NCBI RefSeq assembly: GCF_021168555.1
Contig: NZ_JAJOZS010000006.1
Location: 124,001-188,000 of the forward strand
DNA: 64,000 nt
Source of the DNA: Stenotrophomonas sp. MMGLT7
Lineage (GTDB): Bacteria > Pseudomonadota > Gammaproteobacteria > Xanthomonadales > Xanthomonadaceae
Direction: 5' to 3'
The notes under the pieces: generated by a model
What the model was told of the DNA's origin: nothing
Databases searched by the model: none
The model's input: only the letters and a program-made list of their open reading frames with translations
Program-made: the position numbers and the translations under genes
Shown here: positions 33,607 to 42,334 of the stretch, piece after piece
Position numbering within the stretch: position 1 is the stretch's first letter
Layout: each line of letters opens with the position of its first letter

Positions 33607-35444
33607 CGATCGCCCCGGCCGACACCGACGCCGTGCGCCCGCGCATCTGCGTGGTCGGCGCCGGGGCGATCGGCTCGGTCGTGGCCGGCCTGCTGGCCAC
33701 TGCGGGCGCGCGGGTCGGCGTGGTGGCGCGGGACGCGCGCCGGGCCGCGATCGCACGCGATGGCCTGCGCTACCGCCTCGGCGAACGGCAGCAGGTGGCG
33801 GTGTCGGTGACGGTGGACGATCCGGTCGGCTTCGGCGTGCAGGACGTGGTGGTGCTGGCGGTGAAATCGCAGGCATTGCCGGCGGCCCTGTCCGCCGCGC
33901 TGCCGATGATCGGCCCACGGACGCTGGTGGTGCCGCTGGTGAACGGCGTGCCGTGGTGGTACTTCAACGGCCAATCCACACGCCCGCGGTCGCATGTCGA
34001 AACCGTGGATCCTGGAGCGAAAGCGCAGCGGCTGCTGCCGCCGGAATGCATCGTCGGCAGTGTGGTCTACATCACAGCGTCGCTGGACGGCGCCGGTGTC
34101 GCCCACGCCGGCGCCGCGCCGCGGCTGGTGCTGGGCGAGGTGCTCGGCGGCGTCGGTGCGGGGACACGTGCGTTGGCCGCGCAGTTGCAGGCGACAGGCA
34201 TCGACGTCGTGCTCAGCGATGACATCCGCGCTGCGCTGTGGAGCAAGATGGCGTTGAACCTGGCCACCAATCCACTGTCGGTGGTGGCCGAGGCCGACCT
34301 GGCCGAGCTGTTCCAGCGCGCCGACCTGCGCGTGGTGGTGGACACCGTGCTGGAGGAGACGCTGGCGCTGGCACGGCGCTACGGCGTGCAACCGTCGATG
34401 GACCTGGCACAGATGATCGCTGCCGGCCTGCGTGCCGGACGTTTCGAGACCTCGATGCTGCAGGACTACCGTGCCGGCCGGCCGCTCGAACTCGGCGCCA
34501 TCGGCGAGGCGGTGCTGGAACTGGCCGCCCATGTCGGCCAGCCCATGCCGATGGCATGCGGCATCGTCGCGCTGGCCGCCTACAAGGCGCGCTGCATCCC
34601 CGCCATTTCCACTTCCCCGGACTCGCCATCAAGGAGCCAGGCAATGAACGACCAGGTCATCAACGAGCCGGCGCAGGAGCGGCCGGTCCTCGCGGCGTCC
34701 GCCGCCATGCCGCCGCCGGCCGACGCCACCGAGGCGCAGTTGCGCAGGCAGCTGTGCGACTTCTACCACCTGGTCGACTGGCTGGGCTGGGGGGAACTGA
34801 TCTTCAACCACATCTCCGTGCGCATCCCCGGGCCGGAGCATCACTACCTGGTCAATCCGTTCGGGTTGAACTACTACGAGATCACCCCCGAGAACCTGGT
34901 CAAGGTGGGCATCGACGGCCAGCTGGTGGAGGCGTCCGAGTACCCGGCCAATCCCGCCGGATTCGCCCTGCACGGCGCCATCCACGCTGCTCGCGCCGAC
35001 GTGCAGTGCGTGGCGCATACCCATACGCTGCCGATCTGCGGGGTGGCGATGAAGCAGGCCGGCTTCAGCCACGATAACTTCTACGGCGCCCAGCTCACCG
35101 ATCGCATCGGCTACCACGACTTCGAGCGCATCACCCTGTTCGACGAGGAGCGCGGGCGCATGCTCGCCAGCCTCGGCGACAGGCACGTGCTGTGCCTGCG
35201 CAACCACGGCATCGCGGTGTGCGAGCGCGACATCCCGACCACCTTCATGCTGCTGTGGATCGTGCAACGCGCCGCCGAGGTGCAGTGCCAGGCCGGCGCC
35301 ATCGCCGGGCCGGACATCGCGCTGTCCGAGGCGGTGCGCCGGCGCTGCGTCGACTCGGCCCGGCGCATGGTCGAGAACGCCGATGCCGCGCGCCTGGTCT
35401 ACGCGGCCACCGTGCGCCGCATGCGCCACGCACAGGGACGCTGA
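33603..35444 (+). CDS. PanE/ApbA-type reductase fused in frame to class II aldolase/adducin domain
   Basis: One open frame of 613 residues. Residues 1 to about 330 are a 2-dehydropantoate reductase-like enzyme: Rossmann motif VVGAGAIGSVVAGLLA, VKSQALPAAL, LVVPLVNGVPWWYF, ALWSKMALNLATNPLS. After a Ser/Pro-rich linker (AISTSPDSPSRSQ), Met348 starts a complete 266-residue class II aldolase: FNHISVRIPG, NPFGLNYYEI, HGAIHAARADVQCVAHTHT (zinc histidines), LRNHG. A strong AAGGAG lies just before that Met, so the aldolase may also be made separately. The junction looks like two adjacent genes whose intervening stop has been lost. Substrates are unknown. The gene overlaps the transaminase by ATGA. Confidence 0.82.
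   Translation: MTIAPADTDAVRPRICVVGAGAIGSVVAGLLATAGARVGVVARDARRAAIARDGLRYRLGERQQVAVSVTVDDPVGFGVQDVVVLAVKSQALPAALSAALPMIGPRTLVVPLVNGVPWWYFNGQSTRPRSHVETVDPGAKAQRLLPPECIVGSVVYITASLDGAGVAHAGAAPRLVLGEVLGGVGAGTRALAAQLQATGIDVVLSDDIRAALWSKMALNLATNPLSVVAEADLAELFQRADLRVVVDTVLEETLALARRYGVQPSMDLAQMIAAGLRAGRFETSMLQDYRAGRPLELGAIGEAVLELAAHVGQPMPMACGIVALAAYKARCIPAISTSPDSPSRSQAMNDQVINEPAQERPVLAASAAMPPPADATEAQLRRQLCDFYHLVDWLGWGELIFNHISVRIPGPEHHYLVNPFGLNYYEITPENLVKVGIDGQLVEASEYPANPAGFALHGAIHAARADVQCVAHTHTLPICGVAMKQAGFSHDNFYGAQLTDRIGYHDFERITLFDEERGRMLASLGDRHVLCLRNHGIAVCERDIPTTFMLLWIVQRAAEVQCQAGAIAGPDIALSEAVRRRCVDSARRMVENADAARLVYAATVRRMRHAQGR
34632..34646 (+). promoter_or_regulatory. Internal ribosome-binding site and ATG for the aldolase
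   Basis: AAGGAGCCAGGCAATG: a consensus Shine-Dalgarno eight bases before an in-frame ATG at 34644, inside the PanE-aldolase open frame. Translation from here would give a stand-alone 266-residue aldolase (34644-35444) in addition to any fused product. Confidence 0.7.
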
Positions 35445-35446
35445 AG

Positions 35447-36607
35447 GTGGACGGCGGCCCGCAGGTGTTCGATCGCGTGTTCGTGCAGGCGCTGTCGCTG
35501 GGGGCGGGGGCGCTGCGGGTGGCGGTGAAGGACACCATCGACATCGCCGGCCATCCCACCCGCGCCGGTTCGGCGGTATTCGACCCGGCGCCGCCGGCGG
35601 CGGCGCATGCCGAGGTGGTCGAGCGCCTGCTGGCCGGCGGCTGCCGCATCGTCGGCAAGACCCACCTGCACGAACTGGCGTTCGGCGTCACCGGCGTCAA
35701 CCCGCGCTTCGGCACGCCGCCCAATCCACGTTATCCCGACCATGTGCCGGGCGGATCCTCCAGCGGCTCGGCCGCGGCGGTCGCCGCCGGCCTGGCCGAT
35801 TTCGCGCTCGGGACCGATACCGGCGGATCGGTGCGGATCCCGGCCGCGTGCTGCGGGGTGTTCGGGATCAAGCCGACGTTCGGCCGCGTCAGCCGCCGCG
35901 GCGTGCTGCCGGCGCGAAGCACGCTGGATTGCGTCGGGGTGCTCGCCGGTAGCGCGGCGATGCTCGCGCGCGGCATGTCGATCATCGATCCCACGTTCCA
36001 ACCCGATCATTCCGATGCCGGCGTCAGGCTCGGCCGGGTCGAGGTCGATGCGGATGCGGCGATTCTCGATGCGCTTGACGAGGTATTGGCGCAGTCCGGC
36101 TTCGCCGTCGCGCCGGCCGCGCTGGCGCGGCTGAACGATGCCTTCGATGCCGGGCTGATCGTGATCAACCGCGAGAACTGGCAGGCGTTCGGCCATGTCG
36201 CCGCGCATCCGCTGCTGGGCGAGGACGTGCGCAGCCGGCTCGCGGGCGCTTCCTCTGTCACCGACGCGGCGCTGGCGTGCGCCGAAGCGGTGCGGGTGGC
36301 TTTCGCCTCGGAGGTGGACGCGGCGCTGGCGCAGGTCGATGCGCTGGTGCTGCCGACCATGGCCAGCATCCCGCCGCGGCTGGCCGATGCCGGCGATGCG
36401 CGCACGGCCGTTGGCATCACCCAACTGGTCCGTCCGTTCAACCTCAGCGGGCATCCCGCGGTCACGGTGCCGCTGTCCGTTCCGGCGCAGGTACCGGTGG
36501 CCCTGCAACTGGTCGGCCGCCATGGCGACGACGCCAGGCTGTGCCGCATCGCCGAGCGGCTGGCCGAACGCATCCCGAACGTCATCCAATCCCGAGGCGA
36601 TCCATGA
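35447..36607 (+). CDS. iacH: Amidase-signature hydrolase (IacH-like)
   Basis: A 386-residue amidase of the Ser-cisSer-Lys class. The catalytic Lys lies in [12 protein letters not shown], and the serines in [14 protein letters not shown] with [16 protein letters not shown]. It is shorter than indole-acetamide hydrolases, as in the iac clusters. In the known indole-3-acetate (IAA) pathway IacH is thought to act on a ring-opened or lactam intermediate; this role is not settled. The start is GTG two bases after the fused aldolase stop, with a weak ribosome-binding site. Its stop overlaps iacA (ATGA). I name it from the gene order H-A-B-I-C-D-E-F-G, which I recall from Acinetobacter. Confidence 0.8.
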   Translation: MDGGPQVFDRVFVQALSLGAGALRVAVKDTIDIAGHPTRAGSAVFDPAPPAAAHAEVVERLLAGGCRIVGKTHLHELAFGVTGVNPRFGTPPNPRYPDHVPGGSSSGSAAAVAAGLADFALGTDTGGSVRIPAACCGVFGIKPTFGRVSRRGVLPARSTLDCVGVLAGSAAMLARGMSIIDPTFQPDHSDAGVRLGRVEVDADAAILDALDEVLAQSGFAVAPAALARLNDAFDAGLIVINRENWQAFGHVAAHPLLGEDVRSRLAGASSVTDAALACAEAVRVAFASEVDAALAQVDALVLPTMASIPPRLADAGDARTAVGITQLVRPFNLSGHPAVTVPLSVPAQVPVALQLVGRHGDDARLCRIAERLAERIPNVIQSRGDP

Positions 36608-37770
36608 GCCGCTGCCGTGCCGAACCCCGCATCGTGTCCACGTCCGCGTCAGCGGACGACGCGCTGGAGGCGCTGCTGGCCGAGATCCGTGCCCGCCGCG
36701 ACGAGTTCGAGCGGCAGACCTTCATCTCGCCGGACATCGTGCAGAAGTTCCGCCAGGTCGGCGTCTACCGCGCGCTGGTGCCGCGCGAGCTGGGCGGCGA
36801 CGAGGTCTCCCCGGCGCAGTTCTGCCGGCTGGTCGAGCGCATCGCCCAGGCCGACGGCTCGGCCGGCTGGGTGGCCAGCTTCGGCGTATCGGTGATGTAC
36901 CTGGCGGCGCTGCCGCCGGCCACGCTCAGGCAGGTCTATGCCGACGGTCCCGACGTGGTGTTCGCCGGCGCGCTGTTCCCACCGCAGCCGGCGCAGCGCC
37001 GGGAGGACGGCATCCACGTGCGCGGGCGCTGGAAGTTCGGCAGCGGCTGCACCGGCGCCAGCCTGGTCGGGGTCGGCATCCGGCTGGAGGACGATCCGGC
37101 GCCGGGCCTGCCGCGGATGGCGGTGCTGCCGCGCGCGGCGGTGCGCATCGAGCACGACTGGGACGTCATCGGCATGCAGGGCACCGGCAGCCACGACGTG
37201 GTGGTGGACGCGGCCTCGGTCGCGGAGGAGTGGACCTTCGTGCGCGGCGGCCCTGCCAACCTGGCCTCGCCGCTGTACCGCTATCCGGCGCTCGCGCTGG
37301 CCGCGCAGGTGCTGGCGGTGGTCGGTCTGGGGGTGGCGCGCGCGGCGCTGGACGAGATCGCCGCCGCGGCCGCGGGCCGGGCCTCGATCACCGGCGCGCC
37401 GAAACTGGCCGAGCGCGCCTACGTGCAGATCGAGATCGCTCGCGCCGAGGCGGCGCTGCGTTCGGCACGGGCGTTCTTCTACGAGAGCACCGAGGAGGTC
37501 TGGCGGCAGGTGCTGGCCGGCGAGGCGGTCACGCCCGCGCAGAGCAACCTGCTGCGGCTGGCCGCCACCCATGCCGCGCGCGCCGGCGCCGACGTGGCGC
37601 GCACCGCGTTCACCCTGGCCGGTACGCCGGGCATCTTCCGCGCCGGGCCGATGCAGCGCTACCTGCACGACGCGCTGGTGGTGGTGCAGCACGCCTTCCT
37701 GGCCGAGGGCAACTGGCAGCAGGCCGGAAGCGTGCTGCTGGGCCGGCCCACGTCGCCCGGCTATCCCTGA
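36604..37770 (+). CDS. iacA: Flavin-dependent monooxygenase of acyl-CoA dehydrogenase fold (IacA-like)
   Basis: A 388-residue two-component flavin monooxygenase related to acyl-CoA dehydrogenase (IacA, HsaA and DszC group). The N-terminal helical part has KFRQVGVYRALVPRELGG, and ADGSAGWVASFG is in the flavin-binding middle. The C-terminal helices carry RAEAALRSARAFFYE and GTPGIFRAGPMQRYLHDALVVVQH. IacA starts attack on the indole ring of IAA, using reduced flavin supplied by the IacG reductase. It overlaps iacH by ATGA and is followed by iacB after 24 bases. It is cytoplasmic. Confidence 0.82.
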   Translation: MSRCRAEPRIVSTSASADDALEALLAEIRARRDEFERQTFISPDIVQKFRQVGVYRALVPRELGGDEVSPAQFCRLVERIAQADGSAGWVASFGVSVMYLAALPPATLRQVYADGPDVVFAGALFPPQPAQRREDGIHVRGRWKFGSGCTGASLVGVGIRLEDDPAPGLPRMAVLPRAAVRIEHDWDVIGMQGTGSHDVVVDAASVAEEWTFVRGGPANLASPLYRYPALALAAQVLAVVGLGVARAALDEIAAAAAGRASITGAPKLAERAYVQIEIARAEAALRSARAFFYESTEEVWRQVLAGEAVTPAQSNLLRLAATHAARAGADVARTAFTLAGTPGIFRAGPMQRYLHDALVVVQHAFLAEGNWQQAGSVLLGRPTSPGYP

Positions 37771-37794
37771 TCCCATTCCTTCGCGAGAACCGCC

Positions 37795-38154
37795 ATGTCT
37801 TCTTCCGGATATCCCCTGCGCGCCCTGCTGTGCATCGCCGTGACCCAGAACTTCTTCGACCTGCCGGCAAGCGAGATCGGCGGCGTGTGGAAGGCGGTGG
37901 GCGAAATGCTCAAGGGTGTGAACACGCTGCCGGGCATCCGCCTGCTTGGCACCCTGGACGACGACGAGACGATGGTCGGGACCTCGCCCAGCGGCTGGCC
38001 ATGGACCTGCTACCTGCTGGTCGAGGCGGCCGACCGGCAGGCGGTGGTGGCGGCCTGCAACCTGTTCCGCACCACCGCGGTCGGCGAGTACCGGCTGTGG
38101 AAGTTCCTGCGCGTGGAAGCGCGCCTGGGCCGCGAACTGGCGGTGCCGGCGTGA
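37795..38154 (+). CDS. iacB: Small protein of the IAA cluster (IacB-like)
   Basis: A 119-residue protein with no catalytic motif I can identify. It contains SGWPWTCYLLVEAADRQ and CNLFRTTAVGEYRLWKFLRVEARLGREL, which suggest a small alpha/beta (ferredoxin-like) fold. It occupies the position of the conserved small iacB gene between iacA and iacI. IacB is of unknown function in characterised strains. Its stop overlaps the GTG start of the next gene (GTGA), consistent with co-translation. Confidence 0.75.
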   Translation: MSSSGYPLRALLCIAVTQNFFDLPASEIGGVWKAVGEMLKGVNTLPGIRLLGTLDDDETMVGTSPSGWPWTCYLLVEAADRQAVVAACNLFRTTAVGEYRLWKFLRVEARLGRELAVPA

Positions 38155-38729
38155 GATCCGTGCGTCCCCGGCGCAGCCGCCTGCGCGTGCCCGGCGTGCA
38201 GGAGCTGGCGCACCGGCTCGACCGCGCCGAGCGGCGCATCGCCGCCCTGGAGGCGGAGAGCGCCTGTCGCTGGGTCATGACCGAGTACATGCGGCTGTGC
38301 GACCGCCTGGACGCGTCCACGCCGATGGACGAACTGGCCGATCTGTTCACCGAGGACGCGGTCTGGGAGGGACGCGGCAGCCGCTATGGGAGCGCGTTCG
38401 GGCGCCACGAGGGTCGCCATGCGATCGTGGCCTTCCTGGGTGGCTACCGCGGCCCACCGGCGCACTTCGCGCTCAACGTGCACTACCTGGCGTCGGAGAC
38501 GATCCACGCCGCCGATGCGCGGCTGGCCCATGGCAGCTGGACGATGCTGCAGGTGTCGACGCTGGCCGGCGGCGAGTCGCAGCTGCGTAGCGCGCGCATC
38601 GAGGCCGAGTTCCGTCTCGACTTCGGCCGCTGGCGCATCGCCCACTTCAGTACCGCCAACCTGTTCAGCCAGCGCCGCGAGCATCCCTGGGACGACGACG
38701 CTGCGGCCGCGGAGCCGGATCGGCACTGA
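38151..38729 (+). CDS. iacI: SnoaL/NTF2-like protein (IacI-like)
   Basis: A 192-residue protein. A basic N-terminus and a short coiled-coil-like helix (QELAHRLDRAERRIAALEAE) precede an NTF2/SnoaL cone fold: EYMRLCDRLDASTPMDELADLFTEDAVWEG, then GRWRIAHFSTANLF. The fold is shared with ring-hydroxylating dioxygenase small subunits and polyketide cyclases. It matches IacI in position and type; the reaction is unknown. The start is a GTG overlapping the iacB stop; a later Met start would remove the helix. Confidence 0.72.
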   Translation: MRSVRPRRSRLRVPGVQELAHRLDRAERRIAALEAESACRWVMTEYMRLCDRLDASTPMDELADLFTEDAVWEGRGSRYGSAFGRHEGRHAIVAFLGGYRGPPAHFALNVHYLASETIHAADARLAHGSWTMLQVSTLAGGESQLRSARIEAEFRLDFGRWRIAHFSTANLFSQRREHPWDDDAAAAEPDRH

Positions 38730-38772
38730 ACCCACCCCCTCATCCCCACCTTTCCGGCAGGAGATCCCCCGC

Positions 38773-40047
38773 ATGCAAACCGCCGCCGAAGCGCCGCTGC
38801 TCGAACTGGATCGGCTGGTCCAGCCCGACCGCGTGCACAGCGCCCTGTACAAGGACCCGGACATCTTCGAGCAGGAGATGTCGCGGATCTTCGAGAACAC
38901 CTGGGTGTGGGTGGCCCACGTCAGCGAGGTCGCGCAGCCGGGCAGCTTCAAGAGCACCCATGTCGGCCGCCACCCGGTGATCGTGGTGCGCGACCGCCAG
39001 GGCGAGCTGCGCGTGCTGCTCAACCGCTGCCGCCACCGCGCCTCCACCGTATGCGAGTTCCGCAAGGGCAGGACCAGCAGCTTCGTGTGCCCCTACCACG
39101 GCTGGAGCTACGGCCTGGACGGCGCGCTGCGCGCGGTGTCGCACCCGCAGGGCTATTCGGCCGACTTCGACAAGCGCCAGTACCCGCTGCGCGCGCTGCG
39201 GGTGGAACAGTACGCCGGCATGGTCTTCGCCACCTTCCGTGAGGACATCGAGCCGCTGCAGGACTTCCTGGGTCCGGCGCGGAAGTGGATGGACCTGTTC
39301 ATGAAGCAGGGTGGCGGCTACCCGATCAAGGTCGGCGGCGAGCACAAGTTCCGCTTTCCCGGCAACTGGAAGATCCAGATGGAGAACACCACCGATGCCT
39401 ACCATTTCCCGGTGGTGCACAAGTCGTTCCTGCAGTCGCTCGACGACGACACCGAGGAACTGTTCACCTTCGTCGGCCGCAAGGGCTGCGTCGAGGACCT
39501 GGGCAACGGCCACAGCGTGATGGTGATGATCCCCGAACTGGTGGACCTGGAAGCCGACCTGGATGCGCCTATCCCCGAGCGCTTCCAGACGCTGGCCGAC
39601 GAACTGGCCGCGGAGGGACACGACCCGGAGCAGGTGCGGCGGATCGTGCGCGCGGTCGGCGGCAGCGGCTTCAACCTCAACCTGTTCCCCAACATCGCCT
39701 GCTCGATGGCGTTCTTCCGCGAGCTGCGGCCGATCGCGGTGGACGAGACCGAGATCAACCACATCGTCATCACCATGGACGGCGGCCCGGCCGCGGCCAA
39801 CCGCGCGCGGCTGCGCCTGCACGAGCACTTCCAGGGGCCGATGGGCTTCGGCAGTCCCGACGACGCCGAGGCCTGGCAGCGGGTGCAGCGCGGCGTGCAG
39901 GCCGGCGGCGAGGACGTGTGGATCCTGCTCAACCGCAGCCTGGGGCTGGAGACCACGTCCGAGCTGGGCAGGCCGGTGGGCGACGTCAGCGCCGAGACCG
40001 GCATGCGCGCCTCGTATGCGCAGTGGAAGCGGATGATGTGCGCATGA
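38773..40047 (+). CDS. iacC: Rieske aromatic-ring dioxygenase, large subunit (IacC-like)
   Basis: A 424-residue oxygenase alpha subunit. The Rieske 2Fe-2S ligands are Cys86, His88, Cys106 and His109 (CRH, 17 residues, CPYH). The mononuclear iron site is in NTTDAYHFPVVHKSF (His211 and His216, with an acidic ligand further on). It adds O2 to an aromatic substrate with electrons from the reductase encoded at 41375. In the iac pathway it is assigned to conversion of a late intermediate toward catechol. The small subunit gene overlaps it (ATGA at 40044). Confidence 0.9.
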   Translation: MQTAAEAPLLELDRLVQPDRVHSALYKDPDIFEQEMSRIFENTWVWVAHVSEVAQPGSFKSTHVGRHPVIVVRDRQGELRVLLNRCRHRASTVCEFRKGRTSSFVCPYHGWSYGLDGALRAVSHPQGYSADFDKRQYPLRALRVEQYAGMVFATFREDIEPLQDFLGPARKWMDLFMKQGGGYPIKVGGEHKFRFPGNWKIQMENTTDAYHFPVVHKSFLQSLDDDTEELFTFVGRKGCVEDLGNGHSVMVMIPELVDLEADLDAPIPERFQTLADELAAEGHDPEQVRRIVRAVGGSGFNLNLFPNIACSMAFFRELRPIAVDETEINHIVITMDGGPAAANRARLRLHEHFQGPMGFGSPDDAEAWQRVQRGVQAGGEDVWILLNRSLGLETTSELGRPVGDVSAETGMRASYAQWKRMMCA

Positions 40048-40550
40048 GCGCGGCGACCATGACCGCGTCGCAGGCGCGCACGATCTCCCTGGCCGAGGCC
40101 GCGGAGTTCATCTGGACCGAGGCCGACCTGCTCGACCATCGCGACTACCCGGCCTGGCTGGCGCTGTGGAGCGAAGGCGGGTACTACGTGATCCCGATCG
40201 ACCCGGACGAGACCGACTTCGAGAACACCCTCAACATCGCCTACGACGATGCGCAGATGCGGCGCATGCGCACCGAGCGCCTGAGTGGCGGTTTCACCAT
40301 CTCCGCCACGCCGGTCGCGCGCACCGCGCGCACGGTCTCGCGCCTGCGCGTGCTGCGAAGCGCACCGGGCATGCTGGAACTGCGCGCGGCACAGGTTCTG
40401 GTGGAGCAGCGGCTGCAGTTGCAGCGCATCTACGCGGCCGAGGTCGAGTACCGGCTGCTGGCGCACGGCGACGGCCTGCGGCTGGACCGCAAGGTGGTGC
40501 GGCTGCTGGAGTCGACCGACGCGCTGCATGCACTGGGCTACCTGCCGTGA
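40044..40550 (+). CDS. iacD: Aromatic-ring dioxygenase, small subunit (IacD-like)
   Basis: A 168-residue beta subunit with the NTF2-like cone fold: EAAEFIWTEADLLDHRDYPAWLALW, then YYVIPIDPDE and SRLRVLRSAPGMLELRAAQVLVEQ. It has a structural role in the alpha3-beta3 oxygenase. It overlaps the large subunit gene by four bases and the SDR gene by four bases (GTGA), so all three are tightly coupled. Confidence 0.88.
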   Translation: MSAATMTASQARTISLAEAAEFIWTEADLLDHRDYPAWLALWSEGGYYVIPIDPDETDFENTLNIAYDDAQMRRMRTERLSGGFTISATPVARTARTVSRLRVLRSAPGMLELRAAQVLVEQRLQLQRIYAAEVEYRLLAHGDGLRLDRKVVRLLESTDALHALGYLP

Positions 40551-41296
40551 GCGCTCCCGCCCAGGTCGCGCTGGTCACCGGAGCCGGGCAGGGGCTGGGC
40601 GCGTGCATCGCCCGGCGCCTGCACGCCGAGGGCTGGAAGGTGGCGATCAGCGACATCGACGCGGACGCCGCCGCGGCGCTGGCCGGCGAGCTGGACGGCA
40701 GCGGCGCCAGCACGTGCGCGCTGGCGCTGGACGTCGATCGGCACGTGGATTTCCAGGCCGCGCTGGAAAGCATCACGGCACGCTGGGGCGACCTGCACGC
40801 CCTGGTCAACAATGCCGCGGTCACCGTGGCCACGCCGGTGATGGACATCGCGCCGGAGGAGTTCCGGCGAGTGCTCGGCCTCAACGCCGGCGGCGTGTTC
40901 TCCGGCTGCCAGGTGCTGGGCCGCTACTTCAGCGCGCGCGGCTACGGCCGCATCGTCAACCTGGCCTCGCTGGCCGGGCAGAACGGCGGCACCGCCACCG
41001 GCGCGCACTACGCCGCCTCCAAGGGCGCGATCCTGACCCTGACCAAGGTGTTCGCGCGCGAGCTGGCCGGCGCGGGGGTGACCGTCAACGCGATCGCGCC
41101 TGGCCCGCTGGACCTGCCGGTGGTGCATCGCACCGTGCCGGCCGAGCGCATGCAGGATTTCCTGCGCAACGTGCCGGTCGGTGCGCTGGGCGAGCCGGAC
41201 TTCGTCGCCCGCACCGTCGTCCACCTGCTCTCTCCCGCCGCCGCCTTCGTCACCGGGGCCACCTGGGACATCAACGGCGGCCTTTACCTGCGCTAG
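40547..41296 (+). CDS. iacE: Short-chain dehydrogenase/reductase (IacE-like)
   Basis: A 249-residue classical SDR. The cofactor motif TGAGQGLG is at residues 11-18, NNAA is present, and the catalytic Tyr155-Lys159 lies in HYAASKG. The C-terminal VTGATWDINGGLYLR is typical. In iac strains IacE works with IacA in the first steps of IAA oxidation toward dioxindole-3-acetate. The start is GTG, overlapping the iacD stop. The next gene begins 78 bases later, the widest gap within the iac block. Confidence 0.87.
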   Translation: MSAPAQVALVTGAGQGLGACIARRLHAEGWKVAISDIDADAAAALAGELDGSGASTCALALDVDRHVDFQAALESITARWGDLHALVNNAAVTVATPVMDIAPEEFRRVLGLNAGGVFSGCQVLGRYFSARGYGRIVNLASLAGQNGGTATGAHYAASKGAILTLTKVFARELAGAGVTVNAIAPGPLDLPVVHRTVPAERMQDFLRNVPVGALGEPDFVARTVVHLLSPAAAFVTGATWDINGGLYLR

Positions 41297-41374
41297 GACG
41301 CGCGGGGTTTCTTGTTCCCGATGCGGCCGTGGCGTTGCCTGCGGCGGCGTCCCCACCTGCCGGACCGATCCGCC

Positions 41375-42334
41375 ATGCCCACGGCCGATAGCCCGCTGCA
41401 ACTCCAGGTCGTCCGCCGCGAACTGCATACCCCGCAGATCGTGGTGCTCGAGCTTGCCGCCGCCGATGGCCGCGCGCTGCCGCCGTTCGAGGCCGGCGCC
41501 CATGTCGAGCTGCACCTGGGCGGCGGGCTGGTGCGGCCGTACTCGCTGTGCGGCGATCCCGCCGACCGCAGCCGCTACCGGCTCGGCGTGCTGCTGGACC
41601 CGGCCACGCGCGGCGGCTCGCGCGCGGTGCACCGCGACCTGCTTCCCGGCGCCGGCGTGGCGGTGGGCACGCCGCGCAACCTGTTCCCGCTGGCAGCAGA
41701 TGCGCGCTACTCGGTGCTGGTCGGCGGCGGCATCGGCATCACCCCGATGATCGCGATGGCGCATGCGCTGCAGGCGGCCGGGCGCGGCTTCGAACTGCAC
41801 TACTGCACGCGCTCGCCTGCGCAGGCCGCGTTCCTGGCCGAGCTGCGTGACGGACCGTTGGCCGCGCGGGCGCGGCTGTACCACGACGAGGGCGGTGCCC
41901 GTTTCGACCCGCGCGCGCAGCTGCCGGAGCCGGCCAAGGACGTGCACGTCTACGTGTGCGGTCCGGCCGGATTCATGGACTGGGTCATCGATGCCGCGCG
42001 CGCGGCCGGCCACGACGCGGCACGCATCCACCGCGAGTACTTCTCGGTCGAGGTCGACAGCGGCGGCGGAGCGTTCGAGGTCGAACTGGCCCGGTCCGGC
42101 AAGGTGGTGGCCGTGGCCGCGGGCCAGAGCATCGCCGCCGCGCTGGCCGCCGCCGGCACGCGCGTGCAGGTGTCGTGCGAGGAGGGCGTGTGCGGCACCT
42201 GCCTGACCGACGTGCTCGCCGGCATTCCCGACCATCGCGACGTCTACCTGACCGACGAGGAAAAGGCCGCGAACGACCAGATCCTGCTGTGCTGCTCGCG
42301 CTCGCGCAGCTCGCGGCTGGTGCTGGACCTGTGA
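41375..42334 (+). CDS. iacF: Phthalate-dioxygenase-type ferredoxin reductase (IacF-like)
   Basis: A 319-residue one-chain electron-transfer protein: flavin-binding RPYSLCGDP, NAD-binding VGGGIGITPM and CGPAGFMDWV, and a C-terminal plant-type 2Fe-2S domain with CEEGVCGTC and a downstream Cys. It passes electrons from NADH to the Rieske oxygenase encoded by iacCD. The order flavin-NAD-ferredoxin is that of VanB and phthalate dioxygenase reductase. Its stop overlaps the GTG of the flavin reductase gene. Confidence 0.9.
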   Translation: MPTADSPLQLQVVRRELHTPQIVVLELAAADGRALPPFEAGAHVELHLGGGLVRPYSLCGDPADRSRYRLGVLLDPATRGGSRAVHRDLLPGAGVAVGTPRNLFPLAADARYSVLVGGGIGITPMIAMAHALQAAGRGFELHYCTRSPAQAAFLAELRDGPLAARARLYHDEGGARFDPRAQLPEPAKDVHVYVCGPAGFMDWVIDAARAAGHDAARIHREYFSVEVDSGGGAFEVELARSGKVVAVAAGQSIAAALAAAGTRVQVSCEEGVCGTCLTDVLAGIPDHRDVYLTDEEKAANDQILLCCSRSRSSRLVLDL

